From contig CAWIYK010000003.1 of the NCBI GenBank assembly GCA_963840275.1, positions 1 through 64,000 on the forward strand: DNA of 64,000 bases. The letters are read 5' to 3'. The notes beneath the pieces are model-generated. The model worked only from the letters and a program-made list of their open reading frames with translations. It made no database searches and was not told the origin of the DNA. The position numbers and the translations under genes were made by a program. This stretch comes from Actinophytocola sp963840275 (GTDB lineage Bacteria; Actinomycetota; Actinomycetes; Mycobacteriales; Pseudonocardiaceae). Of the stretch, positions 43,990-52,457 are shown piece after piece. Each line of letters opens with the position of its first letter. Within the stretch, counting starts at the first letter, position 1.

Positions 43990-44484
43990 TCAGTCGCGGT
44001 TCGGTGTGACGGGGAGACGGCTGTCGGTGACGTTGTCGAACCGTTTGTCGCCGCCGCGGATCAGTACGAAGTGCTCGGTCACGTCGGCACGGTAGATCCG
44101 CAGTGGTCCGGACGGCGCGATGTCGTCGGTCGTCAGGTGCTGGTTGGTCGGCAGCCGGGAGTTGAGAAGCTCGATGGCGGCGCGGCCGTCGCCGGGGTCG
44201 ACCGGCGCCACGGTCGCGACGAGGTAGAGGGCCTCGGCGCCACCGATCGGCGAGTGGGAGTCGAAGATCGTGATCGCCGTCGTGGCCCGGCCCGCGAGGT
44301 TGCGCGAGTGGCGGCTGTCCGGCGCGGACACCCAGAAGAGCTGGAACTCGTCGCGGGCCGCGAAGAAGACGGGCGTGACCCAGGGCTGACCCTCGCCGTC
44401 GGCGGTGCCGAGGACGAGATAGCGGTTCTCGGCGAGCAGCCGTGGCACCGTCGCCCACATCCCGGTCACGTCACTGTTCGTCAT
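43990..44484 (-). CDS. Pyridoxamine 5'-phosphate oxidase-like FMN-binding protein
   Basis: 164 residues from ATG 44484 (AGAGGAGG upstream). Split-barrel flavin-binding fold: YLVLGTADGEGQPWVTPVFF and FWVSAPDSRHSRNL. May be an F420- or FMN-dependent reductase or a heme-handling protein. Convergent with mntH. Confidence 0.84.
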   Translation of the reverse strand: MTNSDVTGMWATVPRLLAENRYLVLGTADGEGQPWVTPVFFAARDEFQLFWVSAPDSRHSRNLAGRATTAITIFDSHSPIGGAEALYLVATVAPVDPGDGRAAIELLNSRLPTNQHLTTDDIAPSGPLRIYRADVTEHFVLIRGGDKRFDNVTDSRLPVTPNRD

Positions 44485-44556
44485 CGAGCCTCCTCTGGCA
44501 TCCCGGTCGGGTCCCATCGTGACGGCCGCGCCGTACTCGTTCAACAAGGCCGTGAG

Positions 44557-45399
44557 TCAGCGCCGCTGTGCCAGTTGGGCCATGTCGTCGGCGTCGAGGG
44601 TGACGGTCCCCGCCGCGATGTTCTCCTCGAGGTGCGCGAGGGACGACGTGCCGGGGATCGGCACCATGACGGGAGAACGGCGCAGCAGCCAGGCCAGCGC
44701 GATCTGGGCCCGGGTGGCGCCGTGCCGTTCGGCGATCGTCGTGATCGGGTCGGCGGTGCCGGACGTTGCGGTGGGGGCGACCGGACGCCATGCGACGAAG
44801 GCGATTCCGCGCCGCTCGCAGTAGTCGAGCACGTCCTGGTGCGCCCGGTCGGCGATGTTGTAGCGGTTCTGGACGCTCGCGATCGGCGTGATCTTCTCCG
44901 CCTCCACGAGCTGGGCGACCGACACCTCGGAGAGGCCGACGTGCCGGACCTTTCCCTCGTCCTGCAGGCGTCGCAACGTGCCGATCTGGTCCGCGAGCGG
45001 CACCGCCGGGTCGAGCCGGTGCAGCTGGTACAGGTCGATCCGGTCCAGCCGCAGCCTGCGCAGGCTCAGCTCGGCCTGCTGACGCAGGTATTCCGGGCGG
45101 CCGAGCGGGATCCAGTCCGTGCCGACGTTGACGTGCCCGCCCTTGGTCGCGATCACCACGCCCGGCGGGTAGGGGTGCAGCGCCTCGGCGAGCAGCTTCT
45201 CGTTGTCGCCGAGGTCGTAGGAGTCGGCGGTGTCGATGAACGTGACGCCGAGCTCGACCGCCCGCCGCGCGGTCGCGACGGCATCCCTGCGGTCCGGCCA
45301 GTTCGGTGCGCCGGTCAGCCGCATCGCGCCGAAGCCGAGCCGGTGGACCGGCAGGTCGCTGCCGACGGTCATGGACATGATGTTCGCCAGTGTGAGCAT
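44557..45399 (-). CDS. Aldo/keto reductase
   Basis: 280 residues. The catalytic tetrad is recognisable: DTADSYDLG (Asp and Tyr), ATKGG (Lys) and DLYQLHR (His). (beta/alpha)8 barrel with NADPH-binding end PIPGTSSLAHLEEN. ATG 45399; a later ATG (45378) is possible. Divergent from the LysR gene, which probably regulates it. Confidence 0.9.
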   Translation of the reverse strand: MLTLANIMSMTVGSDLPVHRLGFGAMRLTGAPNWPDRRDAVATARRAVELGVTFIDTADSYDLGDNEKLLAEALHPYPPGVVIATKGGHVNVGTDWIPLGRPEYLRQQAELSLRRLRLDRIDLYQLHRLDPAVPLADQIGTLRRLQDEGKVRHVGLSEVSVAQLVEAEKITPIASVQNRYNIADRAHQDVLDYCERRGIAFVAWRPVAPTATSGTADPITTIAERHGATRAQIALAWLLRRSPVMVPIPGTSSLAHLEENIAAGTVTLDADDMAQLAQRR

Positions 45400-45457
45400 G
45401 TGCCCACTCTGTGCGGAGCCACTCTTAAGGACAAGCGACACTTTCTGAACCCCATTG

Positions 45458-45472
45458 CGTAGCATTCCTACG
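45458..45472. promoter_or_regulatory. Palindrome CGTAG-N5-CTACG at the LysR gene start
   Basis: Lies directly before the LysR ATG at 45473 and within the 73-bp divergent region. It contains a T-N11-A spacing, matching the LysR box. Confidence 0.55.
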
Positions 45473-46363
45473 ATGTTGAACCTGGAGCGGCTGCGCGTGC
45501 TGCACGCGGTGTCCACGACCGGCTCCGTGGTCGGCGCGGCCGGCGTACTGCATGTCACCACCTCGGCCGTGTCGCAGCAGCTGGCGCGACTGGAGCGGGA
45601 GGTCGGTCAGCGACTGGTCGAGCGGCGGGGGAGGGGCATCCGGTTGACCGACGTGGGCGCACGGCTCGCCGGCGACGCGGGCGGCCTCCTGAGCCACGTC
45701 GAACGGGTGGAGTCCGGGCTGGCCGAACACCGTGGCGCGGTCGTCGGGACGGTGGCGATCGCCGCGTTCGCCACCGCGGCCCGCGGTCTGCTGCCCGGCG
45801 CCCTGCGGGACCTGCGGTCGCGGTACCCGGACCTGTCGGTGTCGCTGTCCGAGCGCGAACCGCACGAGGCGATCCCGGCACTGAGCCGCGGCGATCTCGA
45901 CGTCGCCGTCGTCCAGGACTGGGCCGACGACGTGCTGACCGTGCCGGACGGCCTGTCGCGCCAAGACTTGCTGGACGACCGGTTCGACCTGGCGCTGCCC
46001 ACCGGCCACCCGCACGCGGACCGGGACAGCGTCGCCATCGCCGAGCTCGCCGGCGAGGACTGGATCAGCTGGAGCACCGGCCAGATCTGCCACGACTGGC
46101 TCGTCCGCACGCTCGGCGCGGAGGCGCGCGTCCGACACACCGCTTCGGAGCACTCGACCCAGCTGGCCTTGGTCGCGGCCGGTCTCGGCGCCGCCCTGGT
46201 CCCACGGCTCGGCCGCGAACCCGCGCCGCCCGCGGTGCGCTTCGTGCCGATCGACCCGGCGCCGACCCGCCGTATCTTCGCGCTGTGGCGGGCAAGCGCG
46301 ACCGCGCGCCCGGCCATCGGCGCCACCATCGGTGCGCTCCGTACAACGACACCCTTGCTGTGA
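45473..46363 (+). CDS. LysR-family transcriptional regulator
   Basis: 296 residues. N-terminal HTH: LRVLHAVSTTGSVVGAAGVL and TSAVSQQLARLEREVG. The C-terminal periplasmic-binding-like effector domain has GTVAIAAFATAARGLLPGAL. Divergent from an aldo/keto reductase, so probably controls it. Confidence 0.9.
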   Translation: MLNLERLRVLHAVSTTGSVVGAAGVLHVTTSAVSQQLARLEREVGQRLVERRGRGIRLTDVGARLAGDAGGLLSHVERVESGLAEHRGAVVGTVAIAAFATAARGLLPGALRDLRSRYPDLSVSLSEREPHEAIPALSRGDLDVAVVQDWADDVLTVPDGLSRQDLLDDRFDLALPTGHPHADRDSVAIAELAGEDWISWSTGQICHDWLVRTLGAEARVRHTASEHSTQLALVAAGLGAALVPRLGREPAPPAVRFVPIDPAPTRRIFALWRASATARPAIGATIGALRTTTPLL

Positions 46364-46424
46364 CGACACCTATCCTCGGGTGCGGGCGACTTTGTTTGGT
46401 GTGTTCGTCGTAATCGTCATTAGG

Positions 46425-46453
46425 CCGCAATAGTCCGGCCAGGACTATTGCGG
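46425..46453. promoter_or_regulatory. Perfect 12-bp hairpin/palindrome upstream of lsr2 copy 2
   Basis: CCGCAATAGTCC and its exact reverse complement around 5 bases, 61 bp past the LysR stop and 151 bp before lsr2. It could terminate lysR or bind a regulator. The stems are less GC-rich than the local average. Confidence 0.6.
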
Positions 46454-46604
46454 TGACGGGCACTGCGAAATCTTCGGCGAGTCGGGGGTCTCTCGGTATG
46501 GGAACTGTCGACGTTAGGTCACCATTCTTGCTATTGTTCGCCGCAGAAGCGCGCCGCCGTCCCCCACGTATCTTAGTGCGTGCTTGCCCCACAGGGAGAG
46601 GCAA

Positions 46605-47003
46605 ATGGCTCAGAAGGTATTAATCCAGCTGGTCGATGACTTGGATGGCACAGCTTCCGACGATGTCGCCAAGGTCGAGTTCGGACTCGACGGCGTCGCG
46701 TACGAGGTGGATCTCAAGACCGAGAACGCCGAGCGAATTCGCGCGGTGTTGCAGGAGTACATCCCGCATGCGCGCCGTACCGGCGGCCGCCGCAGTCGAG
46801 GCTCGGGAACAGGGTCGTCGCGATCGTCCGATGCCAGCGAGGCGAGCGCGATTCGTGAATGGGCCCACCAGAACGGCATCGAGTTGGCAGCTCGCGGCCG
46901 GATTCCGGGTCACGTCGTCGAGAAGTACCACGCGGCGAAACAGGCGACGGAAACCCCGAAGAAGCGGGCTGGCAAGCGTCGTACGAAGGCCGCCGTCAGC
47001 TAG
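46605..47003 (+). CDS. lsr2: Lsr2 nucleoid-associated protein (copy 2)
   Basis: 132 residues, MAQKVLIQLVDDLDGTASDD start, RGR motif in ELAARGRIPGHVV, basic tail GKRRTKAAVS. Paralogue of 31709-32110 with a different middle linker (RSRGSGTGSSRSS). The leader ACAGGGAGAGGCAA is like that of copy 1. Followed closely by a ClpX-type zinc-finger gene. Confidence 0.95.
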   Translation: MAQKVLIQLVDDLDGTASDDVAKVEFGLDGVAYEVDLKTENAERIRAVLQEYIPHARRTGGRRSRGSGTGSSRSSDASEASAIREWAHQNGIELAARGRIPGHVVEKYHAAKQATETPKKRAGKRRTKAAVS

Positions 47004-47042
47004 CAGGGGCGGCCGCACTTTGCTCTGCGGACGAGAGAAGCC

Positions 47043-47675
47043 ATGAACGCGTCGGAGGGTGCCGGGGACCAGCCGGCCTGTTCCTTCTGCGGGGCCGGTA
47101 CCGCGGAGGTCGACCACCTGATCAGCGGGCCGGGCGTGTGGATCTGCGGCGGGTGCGTGAGTGCCTGCTACGAGATCATCCAGAGCGTGAAACAGAAGAA
47201 GGCTCCCAGTACGGACGCGGCCGGACCGGCGAACGATCCGATCACGGCCATGATCGCTCAGGTGCAACAGTCCGCCCTGCAGGGGCACCGGGAGCAGGCC
47301 GTCTCCGCCTACGAACAACTGTGGACCCAGGTCGAGCACGGTCGTCCGCTGCACCGCGTCCATCTCGCGCACTACATGGCCGATCTGCAGGACGACCCGG
47401 TCGAGGAACTGCGGTGGGACGAGCGTGCTCTGGCGGCCGCCGCCGAGGTCACCCCACAGGACGCGGATGCTGCCGCGGTGGCGCCGCTGCGCGCATCGCT
47501 GCACGTCAACTCGGCCAGGGCATTACACAAGCTCGGCCGCCAGGACGCCGCAAGCCAGCAACTCGCGGCTGCCCGGCAAGCCGAACAGGCCCTGCCCGAG
47601 GACGGGTACGGGAGCCTGGTGCGTTCCCAGATCGACGCGCTCAGCGCCGAGATGAACCAGCAGACGCTGTTGTAG
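47043..47675 (+). CDS. ClpX-type C4 zinc-finger protein
   Basis: 210 residues. N-terminal zinc finger: Cys13, Cys16, Cys35, Cys38 (ACSFCGAG ... WICGGCV), as in the ClpX adaptor-binding domain. The AAA+ ATPase is absent; the rest is helical, TPR-like (HREQAVSAYEQLW, ALHKLGRQDAASQQL). Possible adaptor or regulator linked to proteolysis. Only 39 bp after lsr2, so likely co-transcribed. Confidence 0.83.
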   Translation: MNASEGAGDQPACSFCGAGTAEVDHLISGPGVWICGGCVSACYEIIQSVKQKKAPSTDAAGPANDPITAMIAQVQQSALQGHREQAVSAYEQLWTQVEHGRPLHRVHLAHYMADLQDDPVEELRWDERALAAAAEVTPQDADAAAVAPLRASLHVNSARALHKLGRQDAASQQLAAARQAEQALPEDGYGSLVRSQIDALSAEMNQQTLL

Positions 47676-47682
47676 CGGACCG

Positions 47683-48162
47683 TCAGCGGCGCAGCAGTCG
47701 CGCGGTCATGGCGAGTACCGCGAACAACGGTCCTTGTAGCCACCGCGGCGGTTTCGTGAAACGGACCTCCGCGGTGTGCGCGCGGGCCACCGGCGCGAAG
47801 TCGAGCAGCGAGCCGCCGCGGTGTTGCGCGGCGTCCATGGCGGCGAAGAACTGCTCCGTGCGCATTGCGGGACGGGTCTGCCAGATGGCGCGCGCTCCGT
47901 CGTGCGTCGCCGTCATCGCGTGCACGGTGCCGCGCGGAACGTCCAGCGTGTCACCGGGTCCCAGCAGGCGTTCCTCGCCGTCGAGGAGTACGCGCAGTTG
48001 GCCGTCGAGAACCTCGAAGTGCTCGTCCTGGTCAGGGTGAAAGTGCGCGGGTGGCAGCGCGCCGTCACCGGACCAGGTGGCCTCGACCTCGAGCACGTCG
48101 GCGCTCGATCTCTTGACTGTGAGGGTCTGGTGCGGACCCAGGCGGTACGTCGCTTCGCTCAT
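47683..48162 (-). CDS. Cupin-domain protein
   Basis: 159 residues. Cupin motifs PPAHFHPDQDEHFEVLDGQL and the second, DVPRGTVHAM, give the metal-binding His/Glu set. A small hydrophobic C-terminal part follows. Possible sugar- or small-molecule-binding enzyme. Downstream of the MarR gene on minus. Confidence 0.86.
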   Translation of the reverse strand: MSEATYRLGPHQTLTVKRSSADVLEVEATWSGDGALPPAHFHPDQDEHFEVLDGQLRVLLDGEERLLGPGDTLDVPRGTVHAMTATHDGARAIWQTRPAMRTEQFFAAMDAAQHRGGSLLDFAPVARAHTAEVRFTKPPRWLQGPLFAVLAMTARLLRR

Positions 48163-48204
48163 GGCCGCTCACGATCACAGACGGCCGCCGGGCCGGCAAG
48201 CCGG

Positions 48205-48699
48205 TCATCGCGGGTGTTCCACGCGCGCGAGCCAACCCGTCAGCAGTGACTCGAGCCGTGCGGCCTCGTCGGAGGTCAGGTCGGCGAGCAACCGGTGTTC
48301 GTTCGCCATGTGGTCGGCGAAGGCGCGGTCGATCAGGTCCCGGCCCGCCTGCGTGAGCGCGACCACCCGGCCGCGGCCGTCGGTGGTGCTGCGGCGGCGG
48401 GTGACGAGGCCGTCGCGTTCGAGGCGGTCGATCCGCTTGGTCATCGCGCCCGTGGTGACCATCGTGAACTGTGCCAGCTCGCCGGGGGCGCGTTCGAAGG
48501 GCGCGCCCGCCCTGCGCAGGGTCGCCAGCACGTCGAACTCGCCCTCTGCCAACCCGTAGCGCCGGTACACGACGCAGAGCTGCTCGGTGAGGTGGCCGGC
48601 GAGCCGGTGCAACCTGCCGATCACCCCCTGCGGGCGGACGTCCAGGTCCGGCCGCTCCCGCGCCCACTCGGCCTGGATTCGTGCGACGTGGTCGGTCAT
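48205..48699 (-). CDS. MarR-family transcriptional regulator
   Basis: 164 residues from ATG 48699. Winged helix with recognition part TMVTTGAMTKRIDRLERDG and wing DGRGRVVALTQAG. Divergent from an EamA exporter across only 40 bp that hold two related palindromes. It probably represses both genes and responds to a small lipophilic ligand (family knowledge). Confidence 0.9.
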   Translation of the reverse strand: MTDHVARIQAEWARERPDLDVRPQGVIGRLHRLAGHLTEQLCVVYRRYGLAEGEFDVLATLRRAGAPFERAPGELAQFTMVTTGAMTKRIDRLERDGLVTRRRSTTDGRGRVVALTQAGRDLIDRAFADHMANEHRLLADLTSDEAARLESLLTGWLARVEHPR

Positions 48700-48707
48700 G
48701 ACCCACA

Positions 48708-48731
48708 CTATAGCTTCCTGGGAAGCTATAG
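48708..48731. promoter_or_regulatory. MarR operator 1
   Basis: CTATAGCTTCC and its exact reverse complement separated by TG. It lies 8 bp upstream of the MarR ATG and may span the -10 region of both promoters (TATAG). Confidence 0.78.
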
Positions 48732-48749
48732 TAGCTTCCATGGAAGCTA
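48732..48749. promoter_or_regulatory. MarR operator 2 covering the exporter start codon
   Basis: Perfect 18-bp palindrome TAGCTTCCATGGAAGCTA; the EamA ATG (48740) is at its centre, immediately next to operator 1. Confidence 0.78.
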
Positions 48750-49663
48750 ACTTGCGATGGGTGCTGGTCACCGCGATCGCGCCCGTCGCGTGGGGCTCGA
48801 ACTACTTCGTCACCCACGAGTTCCTGCCCGCCGACGCGCCGCTGCACGGGGCGCTCATCCGGGCACTGCCGGCGGGTCTGTTGCTACTCGCGGTGTGCCG
48901 GCGGCTGCCGCGCGGGTCGTGGTGGTGGAAGTCGCTGGTGCTCGGGACGCTCAACGTCGGCGCGTTCTTCGTGCTGATCTATCTCGCCGCGCAGCTGCTG
49001 CCGACCAGCATCGCCGCGACGGTCATGGCGACCTCGCCCGTCATGATGATGCTGTTCGCGTGGCTCGTGCTGTCCGATCCGCCGCGCGCCCGCCAGCTCG
49101 CCGGAGCCGGTATGGGGCTCGCCGGCGTCGCGCTGATGTTGTTCTCCGGCACGGTGGTCGCCGACGTTCGTGGCGTGCTGGCCTCGGTCGGCGCGATGGT
49201 CATGTCCTCGTTCGGTTACATACTCGCGAAACGGTGGGGCGGTGACGTCGACGTGCTGTCGCTGACCGCGTGGCAGCTGGTCTCCGGCGGGCTCGTCCTG
49301 CTGCCCGTCGCCGTGGCGTTGGAAGGTGCCCCGCCCGCGCTCGACCTGCCCGCAGCGCTGGGTTTCGGCTACGTCGCCGTCGTCGCGACCGCCCTCGCGT
49401 TCGCCGCCTGGTTCGCCGGCCTACGCCACCTCGACGCCGGCACCGTCGGGCTCGTCGGACTGCTCAACCCGGTGACCGGCGTGCTGCTCGGTACCGTCGT
49501 GGCCGCCGAGTCGCTCTCCGTGCGTCAGTGGTGCGGGCTGGTGCTGGTACTCGCGGGCATCCTGCTCGGCTCACCACGCGTACGGCACGGCCGCCGTCGC
49601 CGCCGCGTCGCGCGGGCCGGCGTGCGCTTGGTCGCTTGTCCAGCAGGAACAAGCCGGGCATGA
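48740..49663 (+). CDS. EamA-family DMT exporter
   Basis: 307 residues, ten membrane segments in two EamA repeats (FVLIYLAAQLLPTSIAATV and AGLRHLDAGTVGLVGLLNPV are the conserved cores). ATG 48740 is in the middle of an operator palindrome and lacks a Shine-Dalgarno, so a leaderless transcript is likely. An efflux carrier for amino acids or small toxic metabolites controlled by the neighbouring MarR protein. Confidence 0.88.
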   Translation: MEANLRWVLVTAIAPVAWGSNYFVTHEFLPADAPLHGALIRALPAGLLLLAVCRRLPRGSWWWKSLVLGTLNVGAFFVLIYLAAQLLPTSIAATVMATSPVMMMLFAWLVLSDPPRARQLAGAGMGLAGVALMLFSGTVVADVRGVLASVGAMVMSSFGYILAKRWGGDVDVLSLTAWQLVSGGLVLLPVAVALEGAPPALDLPAALGFGYVAVVATALAFAAWFAGLRHLDAGTVGLVGLLNPVTGVLLGTVVAAESLSVRQWCGLVLVLAGILLGSPRVRHGRRRRRVARAGVRLVACPAGTSRA

Positions 49664-49769
49664 CGTGCCGCGCGCCGGGTGCGGTGCGTGGGTTTGGCGC
49701 GCCGCCGGTCGCACCTCGCCCACTTTGGCGCGACGATCAACTCGGCCGCGCCACCGAAGTGCCGATGCC

Positions 49770-51260
49770 TCAGACGGTGGCGTACCCGCGACACGATCCG
49801 TCGCCGCAGACGGCTATCCATGTGTCCGTCGCCTGCTGCACCGTTCCGCCGTACGTCCACGCCTTGCCCGACGCCAGGTCGTACCCGAACGCCTCGCCGC
49901 TCCGGTAGTGGACCACGGCCGTCGTGGCCGAGATGGCCACCTTCGCGTCGTCCGCGGCGACGGTGAACGGGACCTGCCAGAGCGGCTTGTCGTTGCCGAC
50001 CCGGTAGGCGATCAGCTCGGCGGCGCCGCCGCCGTCCTGCTCCGACGCCACGAGCAGGGTCGTCTCGGAGGCCGCGATCGCCGCCCCCTCGGCCGGCGCG
50101 CTCCACTCGATCGCACCGGTGTCCACGTTCAGCACGCTCGGCGCGCCGTCCGGCGTGGTGACGGCCAGCCGCCCGCCGTTGAGCGAGTCCGGCTGTCTCG
50201 CGCACCGTTTGCCGTCGTTCGTCTTCCAGGTTCGCGCGGCGTACTGCCACGTCTGCGCGCCGCCGGACGCCGCGAACCCGGTCAGCGTGGCCCGGCAGCC
50301 GTCCGCCGGGTTGTCGTCCTCGTCGTCGATCGCGACGACCGTCCGCGCCGTCTCGGCGTCGGCGCCGCCGCCGTAGCCGGTACCCAGCTTCCGCCCGGTC
50401 GCCGGGTCGTGGCCGGAGACGGTGTAGTCCCCGGCACCGGTCGGGTACGCGCCGATCAACAGGTGCGGCGGGGTCGGCTCGGCCTGCAGCACGCCGCTGT
50501 CGTTGACCACCCGGGAGCTGGCGTAGGTCGGGACGCGCCACCGGACCGCGTTGGTCCTCGGGTCGCGGGCGCTGAGCTGACAGTCGCCGATGCGGTTGTT
50601 CTGGCCGCCGTAGCACACCGACATGTAGATCGTGTCAGCGGTGACCGACCAGAGCGACGCCTCGTCCTCCCGCCAGATCTCGTTGCCGGTGGTCGCGTCC
50701 AGCGCGATGATGATGTCCGGCTGGGGCCACCGGTCGTCGTCCGGATTGGCGTAGCCGACGAACACCACGGGCCCCGTCACCCGGACCGTGATGTAGTCGA
50801 CCTCGGGCGGCACGTATTCCCAGAGCTGTTTCCCCGCCTTGTCGAGGCCCCGGACCTGCTTGTTCATCGCGAGTACGTAACCGTTGTCGGTGACGGCGAG
50901 GTCGGGCTGGTCGTAGTCTTCCACGTTGGCCGGCAGTGGGAACGTCCACAATGGAGCGCCCGAGTACGCCGGCAGGTCCTCGGGGTCGGTCGGCTCGCTC
51001 GGCGTCGTCGGCGGGGTCTCGGCGAGCTGGTTGCCCAAGGTCGGTATCGTGCCAGCGGGAACCGCTCTGTCCTCGTCACCCGAGTCGACCGAGACGAGCA
51101 CCGCGACGACCGCGGCCGCCAGGACGATGGCGGTCGCGACCAGCACCAGTCGGCGATGGTCCAGCGCTTTCGCCAGCAGTCCCACCACGACACCGTGGCG
51201 CTCCGGCTCTGCCGCGTGATCCTCGACGTCGGACTCGGGCGACGTCGGTTGCTCGGTCAT
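49770..51260 (-). CDS. Membrane-anchored PQQ-type beta-propeller protein
   Basis: 496 residues from ATG 51260. A cytoplasmic N-terminus (about 38 residues), one membrane helix (about 38-57) and an extracytoplasmic region with propeller blades (IIALDATTGNEIWRED, LNVDTGAIEWSAPAEG, GYDLASGKAWTYGG). Six or more cysteines may form disulfides. No PQQ dehydrogenase residues are recognised, so a binding or sensor role is likely. Divergent from two paralogous anchored proteins. Confidence 0.84.
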   Translation of the reverse strand: MTEQPTSPESDVEDHAAEPERHGVVVGLLAKALDHRRLVLVATAIVLAAAVVAVLVSVDSGDEDRAVPAGTIPTLGNQLAETPPTTPSEPTDPEDLPAYSGAPLWTFPLPANVEDYDQPDLAVTDNGYVLAMNKQVRGLDKAGKQLWEYVPPEVDYITVRVTGPVVFVGYANPDDDRWPQPDIIIALDATTGNEIWREDEASLWSVTADTIYMSVCYGGQNNRIGDCQLSARDPRTNAVRWRVPTYASSRVVNDSGVLQAEPTPPHLLIGAYPTGAGDYTVSGHDPATGRKLGTGYGGGADAETARTVVAIDDEDDNPADGCRATLTGFAASGGAQTWQYAARTWKTNDGKRCARQPDSLNGGRLAVTTPDGAPSVLNVDTGAIEWSAPAEGAAIAASETTLLVASEQDGGGAAELIAYRVGNDKPLWQVPFTVAADDAKVAISATTAVVHYRSGEAFGYDLASGKAWTYGGTVQQATDTWIAVCGDGSCRGYATV

Positions 51261-51368
51261 CGAATGGCTCCTCCCTGGCTGACCGGGAGGGTAATCCGCC
51301 AAAGCGGCCCGCGACGCCCGAACGGCAGAATACGATGCTCGCACCCCGCCCGCCGAAAGGAGTCCGAT

Positions 51369-52457
51369 GTGGAGTCGTCGTCGCTGAGCGGAGCGCGCAA
51401 GATCCGCGTCGCACCGCTCGTGGTCGGCGTCGTCGTCGCCGTGGTCGCGGTGTGGGTCGTCGTGGCCGTGAGCACCTTCCGCACGCCGGAGGACGTCGTC
51501 GAGGACTACCTCACGGCGATCGCGGACAAGGACGTGGAAGGCGCGCTTGAGCTCGTCACCCGGTTGGGGTACGGCGTGCCCTACGGCGAACGCGCCGCGT
51601 TCCTGACCCCCGACGCGATCAGCGACGACTGGTGGGTGGTGTCGGTGACGGAGCTCGAACGCGAGTACGGCTCCGAGGCGAGGGTCAAGGCGGTGATCGC
51701 CGGCCCGGGCGGTACCTCGGAAGGTGAGTTCACCGCGCGGGAGGATGACGGTGAATGGCTCCTGTCGGACCCGTTCGCCAAGGTGCGGTTTCCCGCTTCT
51801 CCGCTGACGTACCTTCGGGTCAACGACAAGATAGTGACGCGGTCGGACGACTGGGGTGACAGTGCGGAGTACACGCTGTTCCCGGGACTGTACCGCTTCT
51901 ACCAGTCCGTCCCGGACGTGGTAAAGACGTCGAAAACCGATGCGGTGGCAGCGTTTCCGCCACCGGAGTCCGCGCTCAGCTCCACCGTCCCGAAGGTCGT
52001 GCCGGCCGCGCTCACCCCCGGCTCCCGCGCCGTGGAGCGTATGCGACGCGGCGTGCGGCAACAGATCGACGACTGTGCCGAGTTCGCGACCCCGACACCC
52101 TACGGCGACTGTCCTTTTGCGACCGATGGCGAGATCGACACGCCGGATGGGAAGCGGGTGACCAAACTGCGCGGTCTCAAGTGGACGGTCGCCAGCTACC
52201 CCGTCGTCGACATGGCCGACGACCGGATCGACCAGCAGCAGCCCGGGTTCGGGCTGCGCACCGTCGAGCCGGGCACGGTGACGCTGAGCGGAAGTGGCCT
52301 CGACACCGAAGACAAGGTGACGACGTTCACCGTCACCTGTGACATCGACCTGACCGGTTTCCAGGGCACGGTCGGCGCGAACGGTGACGTGGAGATCTCG
52401 AAGAGCGCGGTCCGCGGAAGCGACGCCACCGTCGACACCTGCCGCCGCCCATCATGA
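51369..52457 (+). CDS. Membrane-anchored DUF4878/NTF2-like protein, copy 1
   Basis: 362 residues from GTG 51369 (AAAGGAG upstream). Basic N-terminus, membrane helix (about 18-37), then an NTF2-like domain start EDVVEDYLTAIADKDVEGAL and a larger extracytoplasmic part with paired cysteines. Clear paralogue of the next gene (shared pattern DYLxAIxxxDxxxAL, ISDDW/LADDW, and ending DTCRRPS/DTRCF). Function unknown. The ATGA overlap with the next gene implies coupling. Confidence 0.82.
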   Translation: MESSSLSGARKIRVAPLVVGVVVAVVAVWVVVAVSTFRTPEDVVEDYLTAIADKDVEGALELVTRLGYGVPYGERAAFLTPDAISDDWWVVSVTELEREYGSEARVKAVIAGPGGTSEGEFTAREDDGEWLLSDPFAKVRFPASPLTYLRVNDKIVTRSDDWGDSAEYTLFPGLYRFYQSVPDVVKTSKTDAVAAFPPPESALSSTVPKVVPAALTPGSRAVERMRRGVRQQIDDCAEFATPTPYGDCPFATDGEIDTPDGKRVTKLRGLKWTVASYPVVDMADDRIDQQQPGFGLRTVEPGTVTLSGSGLDTEDKVTTFTVTCDIDLTGFQGTVGANGDVEISKSAVRGSDATVDTCRRPS

